Shown one piece after another: positions 34,024 through 44,883 of a DNA stretch of 64,000 nt. The DNA is from Astropecten irregularis (taxonomy: Eukaryota; Echinodermata; Asteroidea; Paxillosida; Astropectinidae). The position numbers and the translations under genes are program-made. The stretch's first letter is position 1, and every line of letters begins with the position of its first letter. The notes beneath the pieces were generated by a model. That model saw nothing but the letters and a program-made list of their open reading frames with translations, did no database searches and had not been told where the DNA came from. The stretch is taken from assembly GCA_963971285.1 (NCBI GenBank), contig OZ020244.1, forward strand, positions 23,002,001-23,066,000. Direction: 5' to 3'.

Positions 34024-34505
34024 ACCAGAAAAAAACGAAACCGAGATTTGCCAATGTTTAATCCTATTTTAATTTCACTTTTGAATAATAAATGACACAT
34101 ATCTGAAAAGCTTAGTTCCCCAGCTTCCATTTGATACCATTCATTATGATACATACTTCACGCATGCGAGAAATCGGTCAGGTGTACGTGAACAACGAAG
34201 GATTTCAAAAACATTTAAAGGCAGATATCTCCCTTGCTCATTTTGTCCTGTCTCAAGCATTGAAATGTGATTGATTGAAAATTTAAAATAAAATTACCGT
34301 TTCGCAAATTACTTTTTGATAGCCTTGCTTCACATTGTCTTTATTCACTCATTCGTGAAGTATGTATTATAACAATGGTATCAAATGAAAGCTGAGGAAG
34401 AACTAAGCTTTTCAGATATGTGCCATATATTATTCAAAAGTGAAATTAAAATAGGATTAAATTTTGACAATTCTCGATGTGTTTTTTTTCTTGGACACAC
34501 TGTAT
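34024..34505. repeat. Fold-back repeat with about 140-bp arms
   Basis: The left arm (34024-34165) and right arm (about 34345-34505) are inverted copies. Shared words are TTTCACTTTTGAATAATA and TATTATTCAAAAGTGAAA, and CATACTTCACGCATG and CATTCGTGAAGTATG. The outer end carries a GACACACTGT-like motif next to poly-T. A single arm occurs at 57514-57729. Confidence 0.75.
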
Positions 34506-34609
34506 AAAAGGGAACAAATTCACTAAAAATGTTGATCATCCTTTTAGGATCTTTTACTGAATAGTAAGCCTTCAGATCTGAACTAATATATTACATGTAC
34601 TATTATTAT

Positions 34610-35530
34610 AGGTTTTCCCGCGGTATTTTCGGCAAATGAGCGGCCAATTTCATTTTCACGCATTCGTGGTGACGTGATTTTGCCTCCTCGGTTGAAACCG
34701 ACACTCGATTTCACTTTGATTCATCCGTATTTATATAGCATTGCATTCAATTAAATTCACCAGTCATTCAATTTAGTTATGCAAAATCGGCATTCAATTT
34801 AGCAGAGTAACCGCAAACAACGATTTATACCAGATCGTTACTTACGTTTTCGTTTTGGGACAACCAATTTCGCAAAATGAGCAAACAAATGCAAACCTCT
34901 TTGCGTCTATATTTGTTTATATCTTTTGTAATTTTCCCTGTTTTCCTTGATTTCTTTGATTTGTTATTTCTTTATTTACTGATTTGCATCTAATTAAATC
35001 TCAAGAGAGGATTGGTGCCATGGTTGTATTGAAAATCATGGTGTTGATGTTCAAATTGACTGCAAGCTCAATGTCAAAATTAGATATTCTCTCGTATGGC
35101 GACCGTAAGCTGCCATTTTTGTTTTCGAGGATTGTTTCAATTACAAACAATTGTCGTCAGGGGACATCACATACGTGATTTCCAAACAAGAATTGAACCA
35201 TTTCATACCATTTTTATTCTTGTGGTACATCCATAATTGCAGACAGAACTCTAAATTTGCTGAACAATTCACAGAAAATGACTGCCCCAAAATGAATTCG
35301 AATGACTAAGCGCACGCTGCCAAAAACCGTTGCGAATTTGACTGCTGTTCGAATAGATTTTTAAATTGAAAGGCGATTCTATTTTTTTCGCCTGACACTA
35401 TAGTGAACATTTGCTTGCACATAAAATGAAATCGAATGACTATTTTGAGGTGCCTTGCAGTTTCATGCGAAATGGAATGACGCAGCGTTTAAATTGTCCG
35501 CTCATTTGCCGAAAATGAGCGGGAAAACCT
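34610..35530. mobile_element. 921-bp non-autonomous transposon with TIRs of about 32 bp
   Basis: AGGTTTTCCCGCGGTATTTT and CGGCAAATGAGCGG at the left are matched by CCGCTCATTTGCCG and AAAATGAGCGGGAAAACCT at the right. The flanks are TATTATA and ATATAG, compatible with a TA or TATA target duplication. The interior is AT-rich, without transposase-like coding sequence. The superfamily is not assigned. Confidence 0.82.
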
Positions 35531-35949
35531 ATATAGAAATCATCAATTTGATTATTTAAAGGGAATTCTCATTCCTTATTCGAAAAATGTGTGACTGATG
35601 TCAGTGATCTCTATTTGAAAAAAAAAATCAAGATGAATAAACGCCGAGAGCGTTTTAAAGCTCTTGAGTGTAATAAAATAATGAAATTACCACGAGAGTT
35701 GAGTGGTGCTTTAAAATGCTGTAAACACGCTTTATGTATAGCTGGCTATAATAAAATGTACAATTCATTTATATCTTGTTTACCATGAGTTTACCTGCTC
35801 AGTGAAAACACACTGTTTTCCAGAGGTTCCCAGCAATTACAATATGAATTATGAAGGAATGTACTACACGTGACCGAGAAGCAGGCTTTCATTGGCGCCC
35901 TTTGGCAGCCAGCCACATCAACCCATGATCACGAGGCACAGCTTAAGAT

Positions 35950-36125
35950 GGAAAGTGTTTGGTTTTTGTGGAGGGAGGAAAACCGGAGAACCCGGAGAAA
36001 AACCCTCGAAGCATAGGAGAGAACCAAACGCACAACTCTACTCATTATGACCCAAGCCGGGATCGAACCCGGGCCACATTGGTGAGAGGCGAGTGCCCAA
36101 CGCACTTTGCCACCTATTGCACATT
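35950..36125 (-). mobile_element. tRNA-derived SINE, distinct family
   Basis: The minus strand has a tRNA-like head (GGTGGCAAAGTGCGTTGGGC and CCGGGTTCGATCCCGGCTT, an intact B box). On the plus strand the body reads GGAGGAAAACCGGAG and AACCCGGAGAAAAACCC. This body motif is common in SINEs of many marine animals (from memory, not searched). Confidence 0.62.
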
Positions 36126-36432
36126 GGCGTGCTATTCTCTAAATATTGGTAGAAATCTCGCAGCAGAAATGATTAGGAAAGTGCTCGTTGAGTGAAGTGC
36201 CATGTGAAATCGACCGGGAGGTATTAACCGAGTATGTCCAGGCATGCTGCTGGAGTGATTACAGCGTCGCATGGCGTCGTGGTCACGGTAAACGATTACC
36301 GATGAGTTGACGCACCTATCCTGCCGGACTCAAGGTCGACATTTAGCTTATTCACACAGGTACAAATCTCCTGGATTGCACCTACTAACAGTCGCCGTGT
36401 TCTAGTTTCACGCAGCACGCTGGAAGGCTGCT

Positions 36433-36612
36433 TTAAAGGTATATTACATGATCGGTAAAGGTCACAGAACAGAACTCACACTTTGTCTGATCAAACATGT
36501 ACATGAAATAATAAACCTGTGAAAATTTGAGCTCAATCGGACATCTGAGTCACAAGAAAATAGAGAAAACCCAACCCAATTTTCTTATAAAACATAAAGA
36601 ATGGTTTTGATC
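36433..36612. mobile_element. Isolated alpha half of a TTAA element
   Basis: Begins TTAAAGGTATATTACATG and follows the alpha arm exactly as far as the central GATCT, where a second complete element starts at a TTAA. The matching omega half is absent from the far side of the neighbour, so this is a true half and not a simple nested insertion. Confidence 0.8.
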
Positions 36613-36952
36613 TTAAAGGTACAATACATGATTGGTAAAGGTCACGGGACTGCACTCACACTTTGCCTGATCAAACATGTACATGACATTATAAGCCTGT
36701 GGAAATTTGAGCTCAGTCGGACATCTGAGTCACAAGAAAAACCCAACTCAATTTTTCTTACAAAACGTAAAGAATGGTTTTGAACTTGCCCCGAGATCAA
36801 AACTGTTTTCGGTCTTTGTTTTACTCATGGATAAGTACACTATTTCAGGCAAAAATATTATAACAGTATGTTTCTACCAGCACCATCTTCATACCATGAA
36901 TCTGTGAACATTTCTGTTTGGGTATGTTACCAATCCTGTACTGTACCTTTAA
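36613..36952. mobile_element. TTAA element, alpha-omega, middle of a three-element cluster
   Basis: TTAA at both ends; starts TTAAAGGTACAATACATG and ends CTGTACTGTACCTTTAA. It has two small internal deletions, one in each arm. Its right TTAA is also the left TTAA of the next element. Confidence 0.87.
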
Positions 36953-37310
36953 AGTTAATTTCATTATCAAAGAAATGCAGATTCGTGGACAAAAATATAA
37001 ACAAGATACAGTAGTAGTCATATGTGAAATCCCCAGCCCCATACGGCGCTCACTTTTTTGAGAAAAAAAGTGAAAAATCTCCACGGTATCTAAAAAATCT
37101 GTTCACAGGATTTTTGATATTCCGAAGATCAAAATTGTTTTTGGTCAATTGGTTTTACTCTTTTCTAAACTCTGGATAAAAACAGCATATCAGGCAGACA
37201 TTGTTTAACGGTATGTTTCTATCATCACCATCTTTATACCCTGTAAGTTATAGGTAAATCTGTGGAGATTTCTATTTTGGTGTAATACCAAATTATGATG
37301 GTACCTTTAA
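36949..37310. mobile_element. TTAA element, beta-omega, sharing a TTAA with its neighbour
   Basis: The beta arm begins at the shared TTAA (36949-36952) with a mutated terminal repeat. The centre is ATTCCGAAGATC. The omega arm ends ATGATGGTACCTTTAA at 37310. It contains an insertion of about 20 bases (CTGTTCACAGGATTTTTG) before the centre that also occurs in the copy at 63178. Confidence 0.82.
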
Positions 37311-39605
37311 TTACCACCTTATTTTATATTATGTCTCGAGTCCTTCCCGCAGGCAATACCAGGGGTCCTCCTCCCAATGTTCCCATTAATTTGAATGTCA
37401 TTGTGTATTATACCCGACATAGAGTGAATAGATAATCTCTGCAGTTGAGACGTGCTGATGCAAAAGGGCAAATTTATTAGCATGTATTCGCGAAGCCAGT
37501 GAAATATTGCATCATTGTTGGGTGAATGGTGGTAATGTATGGATGCATGCACGATGTATACAACAAATGTCAATCATCATAAACCACTTTCCCTGCAAAC
37601 ACTGAGGATTAAAAAAACAAAAGACGCGACTTAATTTAGCCTGTCAATTCACAATGCAGACGTGAATGTGTTTTCATTTTCCCGCCAAAACCTTGTTTTC
37701 GTTCCTAAAATTCTACTGACGTATAGTTGAGTAGTGGGAATGAGATAATGTAGCTTTGAACAAACACAAGGGGGAAAATGCCAATCAGACTTCATTAAGT
37801 TATGTTTTGGTATAATATTATGATATATTTCGGTATGATGATATATTTTGTGTTGCTGCATGGGCCTTGAACGATGTTATTCTGCACATCAAAACCGCAT
37901 AGTTGCAATATTTTATGTCACTCTATTCTTGCAGCTCCGATTTCTCCAAGTTTCCATATTTTCTTGAGGAAACGTTTACACAACCTCGTCTTTTAATTGG
38001 TACAATTAATATCTAATCTCTAATAATGACTGATTACAGTATAATAACACGTTTTTTTATAGAGAGACAATCCATCTAGACCATGGCGCTTACTATTATT
38101 ATTATCCATGGTCATCGGACCCCATTTACATTCCTGAAACCTTGAGTACGACACGCCAGACCACTATACCACAGCACCATATACAAACCTTTACCATAAA
38201 GAATAAATACAATTGAGCTCTGTTTCCTATTTCATTTGTTTATACATTGGAGCGGTACAATGCTGTATTTGTTTTTAATGAGAGATTAAACATAATATCG
38301 TATATACGGCGTTCCTGTTGGCAAAATACATCTGAAATGTAATTATAATCATTTCAGGATTTGTTTTTAATCAAGAGCTAATAATTATTGAAAAGTTCAT
38401 GAAAATGCATCGCTCCGTCCCTGAGTGTATTTTCAAGTGTCAGGTATCGCTTATGAATGGATGGACTCGGTCTGAATGCAAACATCGTCCACGTCAAGAT
38501 GGCAGAAGTGCGTATAGTATTCTTTGTCTCTTCTCGTTATCCAATACCTTGTGTTTTTGATCGTTTGACGGGACAGAAGTGTTATTTGGTGAAAATCTAG
38601 ACTGAAACAGTATTTCTCTGTCGTCTACTTTGCTTGTGAAATTGAAGGCAGCGTTGACTCAGAACGCGCCAATGAATCAACACTAAATCTCTTTATTTGT
38701 TTTCAACACGCCTGCGTGCTCGGTCGTTAATTACTGTTGAAAAGCAGGTAACATAATCATTGAGTGAAAGATCTGGCTGGGTTGCCATGTAGAACTGGTG
38801 CCCATCATTAGCCTGCATGGTAATTCCATCTGAATTTGATTTTTCTTTTTGTGTGAAATCCATCTGAAACCTGAAGATGTGAAAAGGAGACTTCATCTAA
38901 TAATACTAACAAGCAGAATCTGAGATTTTGACGGAAGATTATAGAATGCGCTATGAGCAATTCATGACGTTTGACTGTCCTGAGAATGTTATGAGAATAT
39001 TTATTAATCGTAAGCCAAGTTCATGTTCAACATGGGATGGTGTACATTGTACAATGGAGTCCATCAAATAAGACGAAAAGTGGAATGAAAAATGGGAATG
39101 AAGTGCACGGAGAACGTGTTTGAGGAAGCGCGTCTATAGGAAAGATAGATGGGTCAATTCGAGTTAGTTTACCGGGGGAATACATCACCTCAGCTGCCTT
39201 TAATAACCACATACTAGCTGCAACCTATAAACGGACATAACATCAGTGTCACAGGGAGCTGCAGACCTTTTTTTATTCAGACATCAAAAGCTCAAATTAA
39301 TTAAAAGCTGCGTTCGGCACGGCGCTGAAGTCGTTTGGTCTGGGAGTGTTCAGCCGCTGGTTCCATTATATTTCAATGAATATGGTATTAATTTTGTGTT
39401 GGGGATAATGCATGTTATTTCAACAATCTGGGGCAGACGGTTTAAAGTTATTTCTACAAACCCGCGGGGAAGATGAATAGTGCCAAGAGCTGTCTATTCA
39501 GTTGTCAGATCCAAGAGGAGAAAACGTCTTCAAGGTCCACTCTGATGATTATATCATTTTGCGACTTGACGGCAGTGAATTTGACACGTCATCATGACGC
39601 AGTGC
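37311..39605. other. 2.3-kb stretch without recognised gene or repeat
   Basis: The longest unique-looking block in the window. Small frames only. ATT-rich microsatellite at about 38093-38105. No TATA plus splice combination stands out. Confidence 0.5.
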
Positions 39606-39943
39606 TTAAAGGTAATTGGTTTTTGTCTAAGAAACACAGATTCATGGGCAAAAATATCAAGGAAGATACAGTAACAGTGATATTCTCAGTTCCCACTTTG
39701 GGAGAAAACAGTGAAAAATTGCCACAGTATTTCTCAAGTCTTTTCTCTTTTCTTTTCGATCTTTTAAAAGATCAAAAAGATTTTCGGTCCTTGTCTTACT
39801 AATTTCTGGATAAATACATCATTCCAGGCGGAAAAATTGTAACGGTATGTTTCTACCACCACCACCATATTCATACCGTATAAGTTATACGTAAATTTGT
39901 GAAGATTTCTGTTTCGGTATGCTACCAACGTATGATACTACCT
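39606..39943. mobile_element. TTAA element, beta-omega
   Basis: Starts TTAAAGGTAATTGG, with the beta arm, centre GATCTTTTAAAAGATC and the omega arm. The right end is decayed (ATGATACTACCTGTCG), with no TTAA. Confidence 0.82.
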
Positions 39944-40129
39944 GTCGTGTGGCTCATCATTGTGCTTGGTATTATGTTATGTTTGGATATCTTCCAAGTT
40001 ACTCAATACATGGCAATACTGTTTCACAATCAAGTCCCTTTTTGGTCAATACACCGCACTGTTGTCTTATATTTATTTTATTCTATTTTCAATACAAGTA
40101 ATAAACATACACGAATAAGAAACAAGTAA

Positions 40130-40250
40130 TAAACCGCTGCAAACTGCTCATAAGCCAAAATAATGTTCTGAAATTTATAAAAATTCTTGGAGTTATAGGA
40201 GAGCCTGACGCGTTTCGAACCTATAGCAGGATCTTTATCGAAGGTTATTT
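40130..40250. mobile_element. K-family repeat, long copy
   Basis: Reads GCAAACTGCTCATAAGCC, AAAATAATGTTCTGAAATTT, CTTGGAGTTATAGGAGAGCC, TGACGCGTTTCGAACC and AGCAGGATCTTTATCG. It shows that the tail and the hammerhead-like head belong to one repeat unit. Confidence 0.6.
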
Positions 40251-40849
40251 TATTTTATGATTATCATTATTGCTCGTGAGTTTTGTGGTGCGGCTCCATT
40301 GTCTTGTAATTCTACTTCGTAATACAGTTTCGTACATACTACTTTGTTCAAAATTTCCAATTCTCTCTCATTCATATACATCAATTTGAAGTCAATCTGC
40401 TAGAATGATATGTTCGTGATCAGTGACCTTGGCATAAAAGTGGTCATAATCTTGCACTCAGTATACTCGTAAATAATCAGAGCCAGCAATGTTATAAATA
40501 TACAATCATCATCACTAAAAAAAACCCACACACACGTCGATTCATACATTATTTTCAAAATGCATTTATAGGAAAATCTCTCGTTTCAAATGCTTAAATC
40601 AGCCGGAGGATTTCCTGACGTTTATATATGCTCATCAAATCTTGTATTGTGAATCGAAATATACGGGCAAAATCTGTAAATGGACACTCTACATCGAGTT
40701 GCAGTAATTTCTGAATAAATCATTATGTCAATTCACTGTCAAATTGTACAGCAGGAGCGCTGTGCGCATCACCGTAACAGCATTCTGCAGCCATGACATT
40801 ATCAGGGATCTCTTGAAGTTACGACGAGACATAATTCTGAAAAACCAAA
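40251..40849. other. AT-rich unique sequence
   Basis: No feature supported. Confidence 0.5.
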
Positions 40850-41166
40850 TGACTCGAATGTGTACATGAAATAATAAAGCTGTAAATTTTTTTTAGCACA
40901 ATCGGACGTCTGAGTCACGAGAAAACAGCAAAAACTCGATTCTTTTTTTCTTTTAAAACATAAAGAATGGTAGTTTGATCTTACACCGAGATAAAAACTG
41001 TTTTCGTCCTTTGTTTTACTAATGTCTGGATAAATACAGCATTTCAGGCAGAAATATTTTAACGGTATGTTTCTACCAGCACCATCTTCATACCCTGAAA
41101 AATATACGTATAAATCTGTGAACATTTCTGTTTGGGTATGTTACCAATCCTGTACTGTACCTTTAA
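40850..41166. mobile_element. TTAA element, alpha-omega, left end lost
   Basis: Recognisable from TGTACATGAAATAATAAA onward. It keeps the alpha arm, a centre GATCTTACACCGAGAT and a complete omega arm ending CTGTACTGTACCTTTAA at 41166. The outer roughly 60 bases of alpha are missing. Confidence 0.8.
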
Positions 41167-41544
41167 CCCCGGGAATATATACTTTAACCTCACAAAAGCT
41201 TTTAGATTGTGTTGATCGCGACATCACATCTTTTTGGCCAACAAAGATTGACATTCACATTTTAGATCCATATTCGGGTTTTTTTTTTGTGAAACCAAAT
41301 TCCCAGGGGCAGTACATAATAACTTGATATGAAGCCTTTTACATTTCAAGGGAGGCACTTGATAAAATGCTTGATAAAACCTCGTCACGTCTCCTAAGAC
41401 CTTGGCGTAATGAACGAATTGTGTGTGGCATGCACATACATGTATCACAATCAAACATGAACACACTACTGAGACCGGGCACAGAAGCATTGCACGACGG
41501 GTCAAAATTAAGCAGTTGCATAAATATGTACATGTATATAGTCA

Positions 41545-41838
41545 TTAAAGGTAGTATCATACTTTAGTTTTTGTCAAAGAAGTACAGATTCATGGGTAAA
41601 AATATCAAGAAAAACGGCCGCAGTATTTCTTAAGTCTTTTCTCTTTTATTTGTTATCTTTTAAAAGACCAAAAAGATTTTTCGGTCGTTGTTTTACTAAT
41701 TTCTGGATAAATACACCATTTCAGGCGGAAATATTTTAACGGTAGGTTTCTACCATCACCATCATCTTCATACCCTGTAAGTTATACGTAAATCTGTGAA
41801 CAATTCTTTGGTTTCTTACCAAAGTATGATACTACGTT
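41545..41838. mobile_element. TTAA element, beta-omega with internal deletion
   Basis: Starts TTAAAGGTAGTATCAT. The beta arm has lost about 70 bases between AAAATATCAAG and AAAACGGCCGC. The omega arm is complete but the end is mutated (ACTACGTTTCA). It abuts a D-family fragment. Confidence 0.8.
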
Positions 41839-41909
41839 TCATTATACATTAAGCAATAATTTTAAAATACTTTCATCTCTTTCTCAAATTTGGATTACAG
41901 TGAACCTTT
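41838..41909. mobile_element. D-family fragment
   Basis: Only about 70 bases of one end remain, from ATTAAGCAATAATTTTAAA to GGATTACAGTGAACC. It starts exactly where the beta-omega element at 41545 ends. Confidence 0.55.
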
Positions 41910-42260
41910 TATAATGCAAGCAAAATGATAACCAAATTTAAACTAATATTTCCATCCTGTTTTCAACATTTCATGTGATGGGCATGCAAAATGCTCAACA
42001 CAGCGGATGATCATAGGGCGTGCATACACCAGCTGCTTTAAGTGGCAATCATGTCATTATTAGCTTGTTTTGTGAATGTCGCACCTACAAATCCCGCTAC
42101 AATGCTTTTATATTTCCGAATGAATGATAAATCTGACTGTGTTCGCGCGTCCGTGAAAGAACTCGGTATAAAGGTTTGTTTTTCTGTCTCTTGTTGAAAA
42201 TTCCACAAGGATCCGTCACCATGACGACAAAAATGCAAGAACCCGAATATAGAACTTGTA

Positions 42261-42625
42261 TTAAAGGTAGTATCATACTTTGGTAAGAAACCAAAACAGA
42301 AATGTTCACAGATTTACGTATAACTTTAAGGGTATGAAGATGGTGCTGGTAGAAACCTACCATTACATTTTTCCGCCTGAAATGGTGTATTAATCCAGAC
42401 ATGAGTAAAACAACGACCGAAAAGCTTTTTGATTCTTTTAAAAGATCACAAATAAAAGAGAAAATACTTACGAAATACTGTGGCAATTTTTCATGTTTTT
42501 CTCAAAAAGTGGGCACCGTATGGGACTGAAATTTTCACAGATGACTGTGACTGTATCTTCCTTGATATTTGTGCCCATGAATCTGTACTTCTTTGATAAA
42601 AACCAAAGTATGATACTACCTTTAA
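42261..42625. mobile_element. TTAA element, omega-beta, well preserved
   Basis: A 365-bp copy with TTAA at both ends and near-perfect terminal repeats: TTAAAGGTAGTATCATAC at the left and its complement at the right. It is the best reference for the beta-omega type. Confidence 0.9.
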
Positions 42626-42635
42626 GCAGCCAGGT

Positions 42636-42843
42636 ATTAGGGAGATTGCAGGTTATTGTCTGAAAGTGAACATTTGGGAGACATCGGTCATTAGGGAGAT
42701 ATTTCAATGCCTTCTTAAGGGATTAGCTACCCTTTTTAAGACTTCATTTTACTGTCTATAGTTTATAGGTTCATTGGTTTGGAGGATGTTTAGAAAATAG
42801 GTTAGTCAAGTTTATGCATGCCCAATGGGAATGTCTCCATAAA
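42636..42843. mobile_element. TTAGGGAGAC element, second copy
   Basis: ATTAGGGAGATTGCAGG, GGGAGACATCGGTCATTAG and TTGGTTTGGAGGATGTTTAG, ending GAATGTCTCCATAA. It starts 11 bases after the omega-beta element at 42261-42625. Confidence 0.68.
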
Positions 42844-42872
42844 CACTGTTTCTCAGTTATTAGCTAGTTTGA

Positions 42873-43228
42873 GTATACAGATTTGGTAATACATCCAAAC
42901 AGAAATGTTCACAAATTTACCTGTAACTTTCAGGGTATGATGATGGTGATGGTAAAAACATAAAGTTAAAATATTTCCGCATGAAATGGTGTATTTATCC
43001 AGAAATTATACAAACAAAGACCGAAAACAGTTTTGATCTTGGGGTAAGATCAAAAACGTTCTTAATGTTTTATAAGAACATTTGAATAGGCTTTTAGATA
43101 TTTTCTCGTGACTCAGATGTCCGATTGATCTCAAATTTTCACAGGTTTATAATGTCATGCACATGCTTGATCAGACAACGTGTGAGTGCAGTTCTGTGAC
43201 CTTTACCAATCATGTATTATACCTTTAA
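42873..43228. mobile_element. TTAA element, omega-alpha
   Basis: The left end is eroded (ATACAGATTTGGTAATAC). The omega arm, centre GATCTTGGGGTAAGATC and alpha arm follow. It ends CATGTATTATACCTTTAA. The candidate promoter at 43284 begins about 55 bases later. Confidence 0.82.
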
Positions 43229-43283
43229 AGTGTGGCATCCAATTTACCAATTGGTGATGAATTATACAATAAGTGATAGATTG

Positions 43284-43292
43284 TATATAAAG
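43284..43292 (+). promoter_or_regulatory. TATA box upstream of a consensus splice donor
   Basis: TATATAAAG at 43284-43292 is a strong TATA match. About 80 bases later GCAG|GTAAGT at 43371-43380 is a near-perfect splice donor. Together they suggest a short first exon of roughly 60 bases ending at 43374. The exon would contain an ATG at about 43353 followed by an open frame through the donor. No downstream exon can be joined to it with confidence, because the next kilobase holds a large palindromic element. Confidence 0.28.
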
Positions 43293-43762
43293 TGAGACTT
43301 CAAAATTAAGACTCCTGGCGCAGTAATAAATCATTCATTACGTATCAGTCGAATGTACATCACTGTGGATGCAGGTAAGTAACAAATATTGACATAGCCG
43401 TTTCACCGGGAGTGAAGAAGCGTCATACGAACAAAAACTCAATCACGTTTCGTCCTTTGTGTAAGGAATATCGCTCGGGTTTTCAAATATCAGGTGATTA
43501 TATTACATCAACTACAGGGATTTGACAGCTAGTCATAATGTGTGGATTGCGTTGCTGAATGATAGACATCAGTTGATGAGGCGGGTTAGCTGAACGTACG
43601 TGTTATTTCAAAGGTTTAATATGGGACCAAATTCGGTTTCAAGAAAGGTTTGAGGCTTTGCATGATGGTGACAATTACTGGTATGTGGTTAGGTTTCCGG
43701 AAACACCATGTAAGAATCGTTCGTACTTTCGCACTTCTATTTCGTATACGCACTTCTTGTAA

Positions 43763-43810
43763 GGTCTCAACGTTTCGACTAGCCTGCTCTAGTCATCTTC
43801 AGGAGACCAA
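43763..43810 (-). ncRNA. Hammerhead-ribozyme-like motif, minus strand
   Basis: Read on the minus strand: GGTCTC, CTGAAGA (43796-43802), stem II GACTAG-AGCAGG-CTAGTC, GAAAC, GTT, GAGACC. Stem I (GGTCTC with GAGACC) is a perfect 6-bp pairing, stem II is 6 bp, and stem III is the minimal ACGT type. All canonical core bases are present. This is the better preserved of the two motifs. Confidence 0.68.
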
Positions 43811-43820
43811 TATTGAGGAG

Positions 43821-43870
43821 ACCATTGTCTCCTGATGATGACTAGAGCAGGCTAGTCGAAACGTTGAGAA
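43821..43870 (+). ncRNA. Hammerhead-ribozyme-like motif, plus strand
   Basis: CTGATGA (43832-43838) fits the CUGANGA core. It is followed by a 6-bp stem II (GACTAG-AGCAGG-CTAGTC, 43840-43857) and GAAA (43858-43861). ACGT after GAA can form the very short palindromic stem III known from dimeric hammerheads, with a predicted cut after GTT. Stem I is only partly complementary (TCTC with GAGA). Activity is inferred, not shown. Confidence 0.6.
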
Positions 43871-43940
43871 CTTACGAGAAGTGCGAACGAAATAGAAGTG
43901 TGAAAGTACGAACGATTCTTACATGGTGTTTCCGCAAACC

Positions 43941-44883
43941 GATCCACATACAAATTCAGTTTCTGTGGCCAAGTATAATTGTCATTATTAATACTAATGT
44001 CAGTAATACATACAACCTATACGAAAATAGCCTATATACTGAAAACAGCATCCGCCATGTGTGTGGCACGGCGCATCTGAGCCGAGTCCTATATCATGAA
44101 ACACATTGGAACAAGAAACGTGCACAGATTCACTCTAGAACGGGAACTGCGTCATTGGTTTCCAGGGAAACGTGAATACCGATTCTCATAACAAAATGTT
44201 CGCAGCTTGGAACCTGAGAGGGTTTCTCCGAAAACAAAACAAAACAAGCCACAGACAATTAGTAAAATCATGTTGTATGTCGTTAAGTTTATAAATATCC
44301 ATTTTAGGTCACGGTGTGTACGTACGGCGTGGGAGTAGTCTAGTCACGCCACATAGGGGATATTGAAAGCTTGTTTGTTTATATCATCAATAGCCCATCA
44401 ACTGCCCCTGCACCCGGCTGGACTAATATCACAAAATTAGCGTTTCACGACGAGACGAATTTGACAGAAAATCAATGTTTTGTTTCGAATCTTGTTGGGG
44501 CTGAAGTCAATTTGGGGTATTGTAAATTTTGTAACGGATACCTTTGCGAATTCATTTTGTCAAAATCAGATGAATTCATAGCAATCATAAAAATCAACAA
44601 ATGAAAAATATCACGCAAGTGAAATATAATCAACATGTTGTATATAGGCCTAATCATAAGTAGGTGAAAATCCTAAATTTTAAAAGGGTTCATATTTAAA
44701 GTCGATTTTTCTCAAATACTGTGTTTCAACGCCCCGTGTCTCTTTGCGAAAACGCGGACGAAATAATCACACGGACAAAAATGTTAAGCTTTTCGGACAG
44801 ACAAAATGGGTCAGTCCATTTGCTGTAAAAATGAAAACGGTGCTAAATAAAATACAGCACGTATTATGCACGCAACGACTTGG
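43941..44883. other. Unique sequence
   Basis: Frames at 43864-44175 and 44371-44604 have no motif; the first overlaps the palindromic element. Confidence 0.5.

Larger units (their letters stand above)
43692..43940. mobile_element. 249-bp near-perfect palindrome carrying two hammerhead motifs
   Basis: Arms of about 117 bases (left from GGTTTCCGGAAACACCATG, right to CATGGTGTTTCCGCAAACC) differ at only a few positions. Each arm contains a hammerhead-type core, in opposite orientation. The loop region reads GACCAATATTGAGGAGACC. A partial third copy of the arm, without the ribozyme part, is at 49688-49757. Confidence 0.85.
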
